Part shown: piece after piece, positions 12,601 to 27,375 of the stretch
How the letters are laid out: every line of letters starts with the position of its first letter
How positions within the stretch are numbered: position 1 is the stretch's first letter
Source: Trichoplusia ni
Taxonomy: Eukaryota; Arthropoda; Insecta; Lepidoptera; Noctuidae
NCBI RefSeq assembly: GCF_003590095.1
Contig: NC_039494.1
Coordinates: forward strand, 372,001-436,000
Reading direction: 5' to 3'
Length of the DNA stretch: 64,000 nt
The notes under the pieces: generated by a model
The model's database searches: none
Told to the model about the DNA's origin: nothing
The model's input: only the letters and a program-made list of their open reading frames with translations
Made by a program: the position numbers and the translations under genes

Positions 12601-14394
12601 GTAGTAAATATGGTCTCATAAAACTCTGCTTTGAATACTTCATCATGTTCATTACATCACTTAGCGCCTCAAGTGTCGATACCATCATAAACACAATTAC
12701 CGTCAACACTTTCTCGAACCAGTCCAATAAAGCCATGAACACCAACATCAACATCAAATTCAATTAGTGGATCAATAAAAATGGATCGTTGTTGACAGCT
12801 CAATTTACAGCGGTCTTTAGTTCCCCGTTATTAGAAGTGAGCAACATTATGTACGGGTTTAATCTGTTCGTTGGCCCCACGCGTTGCTTCATCTACTAGT
12901 AGTTCTAACATTACTTACGCTGGCTTAGCTCTTACACCTAAATCAGTTTCACTGCAGACTCTTCCCATGTGAACAAAATCATTTTTAAGTTTCACAACTT
13001 TCTGTTTAATACCATTATCTATGCTAGCATTATCTCTGTCATCTGATATTTGCTAAACAGTATTGACCTTACTTTTGATTTCATAATTTGATAGTTTGAA
13101 TATCAAATGTTGTAATTCTAATTGAATTTTAAGGTTTGATGTGATATCTAATACAGCAACCATGTAAGTTATAAAATTGTTCGGTTGTTATTAAATTGTA
13201 CATTAATAGTCAAGCATTGATTTTTTGTAAAGTGGCATTTATTTTTATTAATAACTCGATAGTGTTTTCAAACGACGTTTTAATAATTCGGACTTAATAA
13301 TTGATAAATTGACGTAGATTAAAACAAGACAATCAGTAATTCGTATGGAAGTTATGAAGTCCCAATAATGACTGCCCATAAAACATAATATGTTGTTCCG
13401 AATGTTTACACGTTCAATGAAAATTAATTACATCACACGAGGAATTTAACGGAATGGTTATGAGTTTCATAAATTGCCAATAAAATCGCGAAACTAATTA
13501 AGCAGCTCAATTAATCGGTGTTTTGTTTCGTCTCGAGTAACGGTATATTGTTGTGAATAGGACTGGAATGATGAATAGTGATGGATCTTAGAAAAGGATT
13601 ATTGACTTCGGTTTTGACGCATGTAATAACATTGAAATAAAAAGGGCATTCTAATAAAATAGTCTAAAGTCATCATAATTTATTTTTTTATACTGAAAAT
13701 CATCTTAAACCCTTAAAAATCCATTTCTATTTACTCCACCTGACTCACCTTGTGCAACATTACCTACACACACTTACAAGTTACTAATATAGGTAATTAT
13801 TGTGATTTAAATGAAAAAATAATACTTGTCAGTTTCAATTATAGGTATGTATTAATTCCTTGTAATGATAGCTTCGCCGTTACTTAAATGATTTATGATA
13901 ACGAATAAATGATCAACCTCCGTGCAGAATTTTTGATGTTATTTATGAAGTTGTAATAAGTATTCACCTACGTATGTAGCAAATACTGTTCTGTGGACAT
14001 TATTAATTATATTTATTTCACTACGCGCAAAATAAATAAATTATACGCTAAGTTTTCTTGTTTAGTTTTTTTTTTAATGAAATGTGACATGCCAATATGC
14101 ATGAAGTTCAATTGAGTGTTTACGCATAAATTTAATATTCTCATAAAATGACATATGATTTTCCGTTAATGACTGTTATTAATCCGATCCCACACAGGCC
14201 GCGTGTAATGATGATGCTATTCCGTCGATGGGAATTTGATTGAATATTCTTGATCTTAAGACCTTTTTGCATAGTGTCATCAAAAGTTATCAAGTCCAAG
14301 GTGTTCTGTATAATAAGCGAGGATCTTCTTTATATAAACGACGATTAATTTTAAATCTGTAATGGCATTATTGCATACATTATAATTATTATAG
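12601..14394. other. Gene-free stretch
   Basis: From 12601 to about 12980 composition is more balanced but every frame is interrupted. From 12980 to 14394 the DNA is AT-rich. No repeat, RNA gene or coding signal is recognised. Confidence 0.4.
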
Positions 14395-14455
14395 CAGCAG
14401 TGAGGGCCTAGTGGCCTAGTAGCGTCGAAGGGCGTAGGTTCGAATACTGTCACAC
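14395..14455 (+). repeat. Probable tRNA-derived SINE head
   Basis: GGCCTAGTGGCCTAGTAGCG resembles a polymerase III A box. The sequence GTAGGTTCGAATACTG about 20 nt later contains a B-box core (GGTTCGAAT). It does not fold as an intact tRNA, and no 3' acceptor partner is present, so I read it as the head of a SINE. The downstream body is not clearly delimited. Confidence 0.4.
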
Positions 14456-17400
14456 ACCAAATGATTATCGTAAAGAATCCAGCAAATTAGAATTCCTTAA
14501 GTGTATGCTTATCAAACATAACAAAAGAAGTAGATACTTACTGCAGAATCGATTGAGCACAAATCTTTGAAGTGTGAATTGTTAATGATGCTGAAAGTGT
14601 GGAAACCATATTAATATGTACCATTGTGTATCACATATAGAGCTGCGATAACAAAGCCTAATAAAGAACAAAAAACAAATCACCCATCTCTTGTTCTGCT
14701 CGAGAGTTTTGTATTTTTTGTCGCGCAACGTTCTTGAGTAACGCACTCTACTTGGCATAGTTTCGGTAAATCAATGAATGAATCTATAAACAACTGTTAC
14801 ATAAACGATATTGTAATCGAGTGCGATCGTAATTCAATTATTTCACGGCTTGATGTTGTATTGCCATTGACCCTATTCAGGTATTTCTGGTTTTAGAATT
14901 TCACCTTTAAGTAGATACAGTGATAAGATAGTGTTTTCCTTGATATATAAATTGTAGATAAGACATTTCGATTCTGAAATAAAACGTTCTCTGATATAAT
15001 ACTGCATGCATTTTTTGAATAAAAATTAAAATGTAAATAGGGTCCATCTGCATAATACGTTTTGCAAATCGAAATCACGAAGAGTTATAAATAACAGATA
15101 TCCGATATAATTGCATTTAATACAGCCTTTAATACCTTAGTTAGCGTCTAAATGGTCAAATTGACATTAAACAACCTTCGTGGTAATAAAGCGTGCGTGT
15201 TAAAATAATGAGGACGCAACTAATATTCGAAACTCATCACTGCAGTAATATTTATCACATAATATAAGTGCATACGATATTTGTAATACATTGGAACTAA
15301 ACTTTGGGATATTCGTGACCGGAGTTGCAAATAAACATTCGACATGAGAAAATCGCATCGACGCATGAACATACAATCATTCCAAGCATTATTTGTTAGG
15401 AATGTTTTCCAGGATACAATTATTTGCGCAATTACCTACAGAAATGGATGTTTTGTTGTTATGTTGAGTTAGTGAGGTCCAAGGGCGGTCGTACGGATTT
15501 AGATGGTATCTGCGAGCAGAGATGGTAGTTTAATTACGTGGGGTGCGCTTCAGGCGCGTAGTTTCCGATGCCGAGACTAAGTCTCCAACGATGCGTGATT
15601 ATATACAAACCTTTATGAGTAAGTAAAGCAGTAATCTTTAGCGAGTAATGGTGGATGTCTTCTTGCATTTTCTGGTTAAATATCTTACGTGACTCCATGA
15701 GCTACGCTGGTTAGTAAATATAAGTTGTCTCAAAACGGCGGTCAATGTTCTTCACGTGATTGATACATAAGATAATAATATACATTTTTAAAACGGTTCA
15801 TTGTACTATTACAAGTAAAAATCGAGTCTTAACTCACTGCAAAGCCGTCGTTTATCCACAAATCTTCATGACATTGCTCACTCATTGTTTGTAAGACCAG
15901 ATTACTCAACAGTCGTAAATATGTAACAGGTGTTTTAATTCACTCATTGCACAGTGTCCATCGTTCACCCATTATATGCTAATTGGAAGACAACACGCAA
16001 AATTGCTACACACAGAAAGTACATTCTCAATTTGACTATAACAATAAGTTATAATGCAGTTTCATTAAATCCTAGTATGTCATAACGTGTTGAATTCACC
16101 TCCGATCCTTATTGTAATTGACCACTCAGTTCTAAACAATTATGATACATCTAAAAGATTAGACGAATGTTACTCAAAGTTTACATAACCGAGTGTTTTG
16201 CGTGTAAACTGATGCCTTGCGCCAATGGTGTAACAGTTCGGAACTAAGTTGAATGGTTTTGGCTGAAACAGATCGTTGCAAAAGTCAAAGGTTGCGTAAA
16301 TGTTACGGTAAAATGAGGAATGAACGCGATGAGCATGTGAGTATTGCACGGCGCGCGCACGCGGCGACGTGACGGTAAACCGCGCTTAAAGGAAGCTCTT
16401 AATTCGGCTTATATCAGGCATTACTGTTAATACTAGTCAATATTGATAGGTATTTAAATGTGTAATTGCCCATTTAAATTTTGATTCAATTAGAATCCAT
16501 TACAATGTGCGAATTAACTATTCAACATTGCCCAATATAGGTTGCTCATTAACTTGTAGAAAATAAAGCATTTGACGTGCCCTTTTTTGTATTTTCGTTT
16601 ATTGTAACGCAATACGGACTCTTTGGTCCGGTGATTAAGTGAACTCCAATCGCATAAATTAGATTTAACAGCTAGGTGAAAGTTCGATGTACGTAATATT
16701 TTAATTATGCGGTACCGCACAGTACTGGTTCTATAAATATGATAAATTGCGCTTAATTCTGCAATTCTATTATAGATGTAAATACTTTGGTGATTATGGA
16801 CTATTAAGGACTATGATTAGTTAATTTTTTAATACTTTTGCTGTTATACAACCTTGATAGTGTTGCCTCCGTGTGAGAAATAGACATTCTATTAGTTAAT
16901 ATTCTTTTTGCAATAATATTTATGTTTTATACCCTGGTTAGTCTAGAGGTCACGATCAAGCGTTGTCTTTAACATCCTTATTTTGATGTTTTAATTTTGC
17001 GAGGATTTGAGTTATTATTTTTTTTACTTTATTTTCAATTTGCGAAGTTATTATCTGCTTTAAGCGTTATCACAAATAAGGTTTAAATATAATAATATAT
17101 CCGTATAACAATTAAATTATTTCGGTTATTTACAACAGTTACTGAGGATTTGACACATGACACGAGAATTTTTATAGGACAAGTACCAAGTAATATGTAC
17201 CTACAATTTATTTTGACAATAAGACAACACACCTTGAGGCATTTGTTTAATTAGGTACAAGTTACATTAACGAGCTGTCACATCACGATTTGGTATTGTT
17301 GACGTACGTTGTATGATGATAATACTTTGATACATGGTTGCAAAGGTTGTGGTCCCGTCAGCATTCACATGACATACAAACACGGTATTCAAAGTGTTCA

Positions 17401-17825
17401 TGTATTATACAAGTAGGAAAGATAGTTAGGTATTATGTCTCAATGAATGACAAGTTATTTGAATGCTCGGTCATCTTTGACCTCTTTGTAAAAAATAGAA
17501 AGGTTATTTCAGTAATACACGATTGTGCATGTTGTTCGTTATTTATTACGATAAAAAGCTCAAGTGTTTTATTTATAAAGCTGTTCGAATATATTTTCTT
17601 AGGATTGCTGTATTTAATTATTTTTTAAACCTTGTTTTTCTCTTTCTTTGTCAAACACAAAAATCGATTACAATTTGATGGATATTACGAATAAGGAAAA
17701 TTAATCGCAATGTCATTGACCTTTTTTTGTTTTGTTTGGTGACCTCGTTGCAATCCTCATTGATTTTCTTCATTCGGGGAACTTTTGCCAGCCAGAACCA
17801 CTTTTTCATTGAAGTTGATGCTTCT
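14456..17825. other. Gene-free block with two GC-richer patches
   Basis: No gene is supported. GC-richer patches occur at about 15475-15600 (GCGCTTCAGGCGCG is a short hairpin) and at 16325-16388 (GGCGCGCGCACGCGGCGACG). Either could be regulatory; nothing else is recognised. The 96-residue frame at 17338-17628 is Cys/Phe/Ile-rich, as chance frames in AT-rich DNA usually are. Confidence 0.4.
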
Positions 17826-17945
17826 TTTTTTCCGGGGTGAAAAGCTAATGACTTCAACCCACGCCGAAGGTTCAGCGAGGGGATAAGTCAGACTTCCGCC
17901 GACCAAAAACACCTCCCCTGTTGCCCTTTCTGCTGCTTAAACCAG
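17826..17945 (-). repeat. SINE or LINE-tail repeat (GTCTGACA family), copy 2
   Basis: On the minus strand the order is: a block containing GGTGTTTTTGGTCGGC, then GAAGTCTGACTTATCCCC, a hairpin region GCTGAACCTTCGGCG, then AAGTCATT, then an A-rich tail. This is the same layout as the + strand copy at 58905-59068. The A tail suggests insertion by retroposition. Confidence 0.55.
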
Positions 17946-20900
17946 AGCTGCTTATTCACCGCTGACCGATTTTCCTCACTCTACAATCGGAAGCCTATAA
18001 CACTTTCCCACACTATCGCGAAAGATTTTCCTCGACCTATCTCAACTAAATAAATATTCGTGAGACACACACGTAACTTTACACTTTGACCTCCATCGAG
18101 TGTTGCGTCATCGATAAAACGATGAAGTTCCCATGTCAACGACATCGCTCACCTATTTAAAGCGGCTCTTATGTAAGCGCGATGCCTATCGTGTCTAGAA
18201 TATTTGAGATGCGTTAAGACTTAGGAGATGCTTATCTTTTCTTGTTTACTTAGCAACGTGTTTGACTAGGTAAAATGTAAGGCTATTAAAAGCTATTTAA
18301 CTTTTAAGTTTAATTTACTAATTAATTTGATCTTAAAAAGAAACTTTCATGTTTCATTAAAATTACTTTTCGTTACAGTAATTTAGTGTTAACAAAAACA
18401 ATACAGATGACTTCAAATGAAAGAACTACTAGGTAAGCCAAAGTTGATGAAATTTTTATGCGACAGCTATATCACGCTAATTACTTATTGAAATAATTAT
18501 TAAATTCGGTTTATCCAATCCGACATCCTGAGGTAACTAAAATAAAAAACACAAACGACTTGAGAACCGCCTAAAAACTTAACGTTGATAGACAATCTTT
18601 TTTTACATATCAAAATAATCTATTTTAAAACGGATTTCATGTGCTTAATTAAGAATAAATACTCAAGTGTTCTACTCATAAGAAAAAAAGATGCAGTGTT
18701 TGTTAATGCAAATGCATTGTGAATTATTAAACAGAGCTCATTGTCCGTAAAAAAAGCAACTTAAAAATGGAAACGTCTAAATAAGCGAGAAACATTAATG
18801 AAGTTTCATAATTTAGCTCAACTAATCCACTAATTGATATCTCAAAAATTCACACACCACTATTTTGAAAGATAAATTAATTTATAGTCGCTATTTCATA
18901 GGCCGTTACTAAAGCAGTTCCCACTAGTTGCTTACATTTAAACAGTTGGAATTCACAAGTACTTGCAAAATCCAACCTTCTAAAGATTTATGGTGTATCA
19001 AGATTTTTATCGGTTTTATTTGTTTTCTACTGCATCATTTGTTATGCAAGACCGGGCTGACCGTGAACCCGCATGTGCCGGCGGCCTAATAATTGTGTAC
19101 CTGTTTAATTGCCTCCTTCCCTCGATTGTATGCAGATATAACAACGTGCTAACATATATAATTCTAAGGCTTTTTACAGCCGCATTGTATACGATATTTA
19201 AAATTGAAATTTACGCGTTTTTGCCGCGTGTGTTGTTGATATATGCGTAGATTACTTACCTAGCAATTAGACGTGACGTGTGTATATGGTCGTAGATTGC
19301 TAACCTGCCAATTAATTATGTGAATTTGGCAGTGGGTTCTCGTTTTGTTTTGTTACGCATTAAATTTAAGTGGGTCGTAATTAACTTTAGCAGTAGGTAG
19401 TATTAGACGAATGCAAAAAATATGTTAAATAGTCAAAATTCCTTCGGTTTTTGTATTGAAATGGACTTTTAATGATCAGTTTTGTGATGAAGTTGATTTA
19501 CTATTGTACTTATCTTTAGTGCCGCGAACCCGACTCACATTAACCGGATTTTAATTTTACATGTATCAAATGTAAAAAAATGTAACGCGGCATATTGTCA
19601 TGTTTATTCATACTTTAAGTATGGGTTTCCTGTAATTAACCTATACAAGTTATACTTAAAATTTTACATGGAATGTATTCAATCGCTATGAATTGTATAA
19701 TTGCTTATACATCCTGTCGAGAGTATAATAGTAGCTTACTTATAAGGAAGGAATCGAACACAATTGTATTAGTAAACCATTTTTTCAAATCTGCTAATTA
19801 CCAAATCGGAAATCTGCGTATATTTCCTGACAAATACAAGGTTCAACGAACTTCTGTCTGGTCACCAACTTATATTTATAATTCACATTGAAGAACAAAA
19901 AAAGTATTCTTGAAGAGAGAGATTTTTTTCTTAAGAAAAAGCTTAGTTCTTAAGATACGGACCCTTAAAAATGATTCAGTACAATCAATATCGCATTCGA
20001 TCGAATCTATTGAAACAATTCTATTTAAATAAAGAACGAGGACCGTATAGGTTTTAATCTGGCACTTGTTTACAACCAGTACTCCTTATTTTTTTTTATT
20101 TGTAGGTGTAAAAGGCATTGATTGTATAATCATGGATTCATTATTTTTATTAAATGGTCTCCCATTTTCCTTGTATCATTAAATCATTCAAACAAAACCT
20201 TTTCGTTACCTCTCAGTTCGTTTTTCTATACGTACAATTGAGTATTTTCCCATCTTTCCCATGCAATTACATTATTCTAATAGTAATGAAATCACTGTTC
20301 TATTAACCAGTCTATTGTTTAATGTTTATACCGGTTTTCCCTTAATGTAAATGTTTGAGATGTGGGAAATTGATTACGGGTAATTAAAGTTAGCTTATTA
20401 ACACTAGATTGGTGTTACAAACAAATAAGCATCATTATTACGATACTCTTTGGACATGTTTTGGCATTTGTAAGGTATACGAAGGTTCAATGTAATTTTA
20501 ATTTGATTTAGGTTTCGTTCGGCAATCATGTTGGTTTTCAATCGTGATTCTATTGTTTCCTATATTAAAGAAGAGTCACAGAAGGAGTATTCGAAGGAGT
20601 ATAGATAAACCAATCAGGACAGTTGTCGAAGATAATTACGGAGAAAAGACGTATAAGTATTTTGTAGTTTTAGGTGCCAGTCATTCTAATTTTATTTATT
20701 TATTTTTCGAACAAAATAAAAACAATTTTGTTCTTGGTTTATTTCATTCAGTAACAATTTAAAAATTTTATTTATTTAAGAACTTGGCCCCGAGCTCAAA
20801 ATTAACAAGAATTTAACGCTATGACCGCAAATAAAATAGATTCAATATTCATTAATTTATTTAAGATAGCCAATCGAACGGTTTATCACTCATCAATTGT

Positions 20901-22550
20901 TCAACAAATTCGCCTTAACTATTCCATCCATTCGCATCGTAAGACTTGGCTCAGTTGCAAACGAGCGTTGCATCATGAGTGGGATTAAATTGATCTTCAT
21001 TTTCTTATATCAATATATCTAATGGACCTTATAATTACATGGACTGCTTGTCTCAATTTATTTGTACGGAAAGACGGCCAAGACCAGTGAACATAATGTA
21101 TATTGCTGTCCACTCGCGTAGGTGTAAACTATAGTTAGTTAACTGACGCGGAAGTATTACAAATGCGTATCGTTTGCAATCTTGTAAGACGATGTGAGGT
21201 ACAAAGATCAGAAATAGAGCGTAAATCGTTATAGGTTGCTAGTTCACTGCGCGGGCGCCGCTGACTCGTATACCGATTTTGTAATAAAAATTGATGTCTC
21301 TGTACTTAAACTGATTAGATGATGATTTTCGTAATGAAAATTGTTGATTGTCTTACATTAGAACAATCTTGTACAAACGCGTTGAAGATGGAACCCAGAG
21401 TTTCATTCAGTTGAAATCTACTGATAATAACTTAAATAAGTTGTCCCAAAGACTGCAAGCTTCAACCAGTTTTTGCTTTCAGAATCTAGAAATCTCTCTA
21501 AGCTAAAGAGCAACGTACCATTGAATAAACTGTTATCAACCTCTTTATATGTTTTTATTCGGCAGATTAAATCCATACTTCTTATATTCTGAAACAGATG
21601 GAAAAGTCAACGGTTGCGGTTTAGTTGTGCTTCTTATTTCCCTTCACATTGGATTTTACATATGGCCAGGCATTTATCTGCTCACAGCAATACACATTTG
21701 GTCTTCAATTTAAAACCGTTTAACCGTTTTCTATAGATAAGGTATACAGTTGCTTACTACGGATATACGAATAACATTTACTTTTAAACGCTAATTCACG
21801 ATAAATAAATAAGAAATACTTCCTCATCTTTTCAATCTATGAACAGTATTTATATGCACTTGAGTTAAAACAATGGCATGTTATAAAACATAACAGTACG
21901 ACTTTAATTATAGTTATTCAAGTTTAACTAGGTGTTTACAAATAATGGTGTATTAAAATGATTAACGATACTGTTCTTATGTATCTACGATTACCGTTTA
22001 TGCACTTAGATAATTTATAAAAGCTTTGGCAAGGTATAGTTAATTTCCTTATAGATTAATTGGTTTTCATTATTCGTTTTTTGTATACTTAGAGTATGAC
22101 CGATTTTCATAAAAAGAACTAGACCTTAATTTTCATCAGACCAGCCAGTTGTTACCTAATTGCATCCATTCAAGCAAAGTTCTGCATTCGTATTTGAAAT
22201 TTCATTCGCTGAGAAAAAATCTTAAAGAAAAAATATAATCATTGATCTGTAAAGAAAAAATAATCTGCTACGAATCAACTTTTTCCCATCCACTAAAACA
22301 TAATACATGTACATAATGTTTTATGTGGCATTTGCTAGCAACACGTGAGCACCAAGGAGGTCGTAAAGTTAACGCGTGAAATGAGACTCGATTACATGCG
22401 CTTTACCTGTGCAATATCTTCAACTAGAACGAATCTAGAAAATGATAATACATAAAACCTTTATCATGTCGTTGAGTAGTTTTTTACATAGGTATGTGTG
22501 TGTGTAAGTATTTTGACGCTTTGATGGTGGACTGGTCACCAAAAACTTAG
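17946..22550. other. Gene-free AT-rich block
   Basis: No supported gene or RNA. Small GC-richer patches lie at about 19048-19090 (ACCGGGCTGACCGTGAACCC) and 21245-21275 (GCGCGGGCGCCGC). Neither carries splice-bounded coding sequence that I can justify. The 86-residue frame at 18990-19250 spans the first patch but is otherwise of chance composition. Confidence 0.4.
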
Positions 22551-22791
22551 AATATAAATAAAATAAATAAATGCGGACAACATCACATACATTGTTCTGA
22601 ACCCAAAGTAAGTTGCTAAAGCACTTGTGTTATGGAATTCAGATACAACGAAGGTACCGCAAACACCCAGACCCGAGACAATGTAGAAATGACAATTTTT
22701 ACATTGACCCGACCGGGGATCGAACCCGGGAGACCTCAGAGCTAGCGACACCTTTAAACCGGTGCGTAGGCCACTCGACCACGGAGGTCGT
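22551..22791 (-). repeat. tRNA-derived SINE, copy 1
   Basis: On the minus strand the head starts ACGACCTCCGTGGTCGAGTG (A box) and carries GGTTCGATCCCCGGTCGGGT (B box). The body contains GGGTGTTTGCGGTACCTTCG, GAATTCCATAACACAAGTGC and a 3' AT-rich tail of TTTATTTA units. It matches the copy at 50010-50248 over its length, with scattered differences. The two overlapping frames translated through it are not genes. The target-site duplication is not clean. Confidence 0.85.
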
Positions 22792-22894
22792 CTCGAACTT
22801 GGATGTACTCGTACTCTATTTTCAGCGAAACAAACTTGGATAAATACACTATTAATATAATAAAATCACACAACAATAGATTTGAGAATTCATT

Positions 22895-22970
22895 TACGTG
22901 TTACAAAGTAATTATTATTTCGTTAAAACGGCGAAGGAAAATATCGCGAGGAAAGTGGCACTACAATTTT
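22895..22970 (+). repeat. Fragment of a dispersed retroelement
   Basis: CGTTAAAACGGCGAAGGAAA followed by ATATCGCGAGGAAAG resembles a motif common in lepidopteran RTE-related and SINE repeats (AACGGTGAAGGAAAACATCG type). It lies about 100 bp past the SINE head and ends in a T run. Only this short block is recognisable. Confidence 0.3.
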
Positions 22971-25900
22971 TTTTTTAAGGGAACGTTATTCCAGGTCAGT
23001 TTCATAATTATGAGGATGGAAATTAAAACATCAGCCATAAAAGAAAAATAAGAATATTACGGAATACCTTAAATAGTTTCAGACAGTTGCGAATCAATCA
23101 GTATTTATAAATCAACTCAGCAATAACAACTTAATTTAATTAATAAACTCGATACAGTTAAACAAAATAATTAAACATTCAGCCATAATTCTAAGTTCTC
23201 TACATGTAGCAGTCATATAAATAAAATAGCTATTAAGTTAACATCCCTTAAGCGGCAATGTGTTGACTAGAATTACGATTAAATCTGCAATTTTACATAA
23301 ATTAAAGGAGATGTTAAATATTTATGTGCTTGCCTTGGATAACGTAGGCAAGGATAGTTTGACCTTGCAGCGTACTTAAGGCTGGATGACCGTTAATAAA
23401 GCCAGTATGCTACTTACGTGTAATTAAAATACATGTTCCATAATCAAAGTCTATTATTTTACCCCGACGTAAATGTCATTAACCTGGCAAGCGATCACAT
23501 GAAAAAGCTATTATTACACGAACTGGTTAGAAATACAAATTAAATAATAAAAAACTGGCGTTTTGAAGCAGACCTTATAGTTATCTTTTAAAAGAACTTG
23601 ATAATTCTACTGCCATTGGTTTAGCTGATTACTATTTGTGCCATGGAAGCGATAAGATTTTTTTTATAGATATTTTTTGACATAATTGGAAATCTCAATA
23701 TTTTTAGCAAACGCTCAGCGTTTAATTATACCGAATATTTAGTTAATACTAAAAACTATAAAAAGTATTCGAATCAATATAAAATCTCGATACAACGATA
23801 CGAAAGTTAAAACTTAATAACATTACAGTAACATTAATAATTATGTAGGTATCACAAAGGTATATTAAATATTGATATTTGATACCACAACAGAAAAACC
23901 ACAATGTATCAAATATCAAAGCTTTGAACGCCTTCGTGACGTTCGATAATTTAATATCTGTACAAAAAATGTCGCTGACTATGAGTTTTTGTTCATGTCA
24001 ATCAAACAGAATGTACGTGTATTGAGACGTAAACAAATTTGAAATGATATTGAAGGGTCAAGAGACTTGAGATTTAACATGTCTTTCGTAAAATATAAAT
24101 ATAAAAAATCGTAATTAAAAGTCAGACAGTGAGGATCCCGTATAATTAGATTAAAGAGAAACACTTTGCACAAAAACGTACTATACCCAGAATAAAAATA
24201 ATGAGCGTCTTTATTAAATGTTATTTCAGCCGCAACAGAAGAACATCATGTGAAAATTTAAACTGTCCAGCTATCAAGGTTTATGATGTACAGTTTGGTG
24301 ATAGACTTACAGAGAGGACAGTCTTATTAATGGAGTTCCGACCCCTCAAAAATGTTGTTTCTATTGTTTTTTTTAGTTTGTTCCAATTTTACTTTTATCT
24401 AAAACCAAAGCGAGTCAAATAAGTATACCTGAATTTTTTACATTTTATTCAGGAATGTCGACAAAAAGTAACGGCTCTACACATTTTACATGCAGAATAG
24501 GTTTGTATCAGATACATCGGGTTCCACGCATTGATTGCGATGTACTCATTTAAATATCTGATTATCCTTCGTTAACGCACCTGCGTACATTACATACACG
24601 ATGCACGCGTGAAACGCCGATACCGCAACTATTTGAAGCATGTCGCTCTTTGTAAGGATGACAAGGTTGAACTGTGAACTAGATTTTTTATGGTCCTTTT
24701 TGTAAGGCTTAGTATCTATTCCATGTATAATTAAGGTCTAATTTTATCTTTTTTATGTTCTCAAGTTCTAATGACGGTACTTAGATTTAAAGCCTAGGCT
24801 TAATAGAAACGTTGACAGATAGGCTACATTAGGCATCGTTGTACGTGACCTAAGCGTAAAGTATGCTATTAGCTACGCCTATGTTGTCATAAAGCAAACG
24901 TCTCTCAAAAAGATAAAACAATATGCTTTGATGTCATAATGTGGTTCCTCGTCTATAGGAAGTATTTATTTTGCAATATTAATTAAAGGTTTTATAGCTC
25001 GCCATTAAATACAATTGTCATAAAAATAATACGTCATTTTTGTATTGTTTGAGTCATTTATTAAATCGAAACAAAGCCTCTTTGAAATAAAACTGTTTTT
25101 ATTTGAAATAAAGGCACATGTGTATGATTAAATGATGCGACGGTGTAATTAAGCGTATTTATCAGGATTACTCGACTATTCTTGGGACGAATCCGTATCT
25201 TTAATTATGAGCTGACGCTCACGAAAGTTACTATAAGTTACCTACTATAAAATGGGAAATATAAGCGTATTTTATTTCCCTTTTTTATTGCTATGTTCCT
25301 CATTTTAGTAATTAAATTCAGTTCCGAAGAAAAAAAAACACGGTTATCCCAATTCAAGCAAAGCCCTTTAAGCAAAGCAGCTTGTAAAACCAGGCATTAA
25401 TTTGTTATAGAATATCAATTCTAAATCTGCTCTAATTTACTTTGACACATAGTTTCAAGCAAAACCAACCTGTGGCAGAATTGACGAGTTAGCCTTGTCC
25501 TGAGTGATGTCATCTGACGAATTCACGGTCTATTTACATGCATTAAGTTCAGATATCAAAAGCACATACTAATTAATGTATTTATTTTCAGTGTGATGTG
25601 TGTCAAGTGGGATGGTTGAAGCATTTAGTTATTGGTATCCTGTCAGGTGTATTAGGTGCGATTATATACGGATTAACTGAATAAAAATGAATGAGAAGTA
25701 ATTAATAATGTTTAAGTTTCGTCTACCGTGCGTAACCGCACGTGCGTACCGTTTTTGGAGCAAAACGCAACATTGTTTGTCGTTTTTTTTTTATAAAATA
25801 TAATTAAAATTAAAATAATTTCTGACTGTCTCAGAATTCACACCTGTTCCTTAGTACAACAAAATCTACATAAAATGAACGTGAATGTAGAGCAAACGTT

Positions 25901-27167
25901 CAAATAAAAACAATCTAAGCAATGTCGTTATAATATAACCTCACAAGAAAATTCAATTACAAAAGGCTTTCGCATTTTAATATCAAATGACTAAGTGCTG
26001 TCATGTTACAATAAATATGAAACGCGAACAGAGAAAGGGCGTATCGTGTGGACATACCCTTCCTTGTTCTACCTGTTAGTTACGTTATGTTACGTCTCGT
26101 GTAAAGTTCTCATGTTCACAGAGTAATGAGCGAATGGAAGATTGAAGTGTGAGTGCGTAAGTACTAAAAATTAATATTTACAAAAGTAGATATTTACGTG
26201 AGGTTAGTTTTATTATGTAAAGTTTTGGTTTCAGTAATGTAAAATTATGGAATATGTAATTTTAAGAGTGTAGACTGTTCAACTTTTCCTGATAAAAAGA
26301 AGTAATGTAAATTCAGGTGGAAAAATGCAAAAAATATTTAGGTCTACTGGGTCCCAAAGCTGAAAGAGGGCTTCCCAAAAAAATTCTAAGATTATCTATC
26401 CTGGCTCACTTGGAACCATAGTTAATTAACAAAAAATAAAGGTTCCTTTAAAAAATCTTCCTTTTACCAAAGACCTACCAACCCTATATCAAAGAGTAAA
26501 ACATTTTACACACATCCATAGTCATAAATGTTTACTTTTCCGTAGCAACATATCATATATGAAGGCTTTCATATTTATTGTGTTCAATCCTACCGCCAAT
26601 TAATATTGTTAACGAGTTTCCGACATTAGCTGTTAAATATTACACCTTGAAATGAGTTTCGAGTTATTTATTAGAGTACGTCTCATAGATGTTAAGAGGC
26701 GCAAGAGTTGTATTTAGTTTACAGACAAATTGATCTTGACTCATACGTTATATAAATCAAGATATGATTAAATTAATTACACATATGTTGACTCTTTTAA
26801 CCATTTTGTACAACCCGATGAGTTGTTTGCCAGCTGCAGAATTTGTAAAGAGAGAAAGCAGAAAAGAGTATTGTTTCATTAGGTAGGTCATAACGGCTAG
26901 TGTTCAGAACTAAGAGAAGCAAGAGAAAAGTATCTTTCTGTATCCTTAGTATTATCTTCTCTAATTTTCTGAAAAATAGACGTTTTCAGCTCTACCTTGG
27001 AACGAAACCAAACCTTTTTTGTGAATCGTCATACTTATATATGATATACTTATTAGAAGACCCGCGTTATAAGTGACATAAGTTAATATCAGGATATTAT
27101 AGAAAAATAAAGGGTCTCATTCTACGAGAACTTTCTATCCAAAACTTCATTAACAATGAAAGTGAAA
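22971..27167. other. Gene-free AT-rich block
   Basis: No gene, RNA or repeat family was recognised. Open frames are short and of chance composition. Confidence 0.4.
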
Positions 27168-27375
27168 TCGTCTATACTAATTTGTTTGTTTGAACGGGCT
27201 ATTCTCAGGAACTACTGGTTCGATTTGAAAAATTCTTTTTGTGTTGAATAGACCATTTATCAAGGAAGGCTAGATATAACATCACGCTGTGACTAATAGG
27301 AGCGAAGATATAATGGAAAATGTGGAAAAGACGGAAAATTCTAACCACGTGCACGAAGTCGCGGGCAACAGCTAG
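27168..27375 (+). mobile_element. Lep1-like Helitron element, copy 2
   Basis: It begins TCGTCTATACTAATTTG and ends GTCGCGGGCAACAGCTAG followed by T. The internal landmarks GGGCTATTCTCAGGAACTAC, TCAAGGAAGGCTAG and GGAAAATGTGGAAAAGACGG are shared with copies 1 and 3. This copy lacks the AAAGCTGAAGAG segment near the 5' end, so it is a shorter variant of about 208 bp. Confidence 0.75.

Noticed and set aside
17338..17628. 96-residue plus-strand frame
   Set aside because: Rich in Cys, Phe, Ile and Tyr as expected of chance frames in AT-rich DNA; no homology recognised.
22536..22843. Open frames on both strands near 22.6 kb
   Set aside because: They are translations of a tRNA-derived SINE; the similar frames near 50.0 kb have the same origin.
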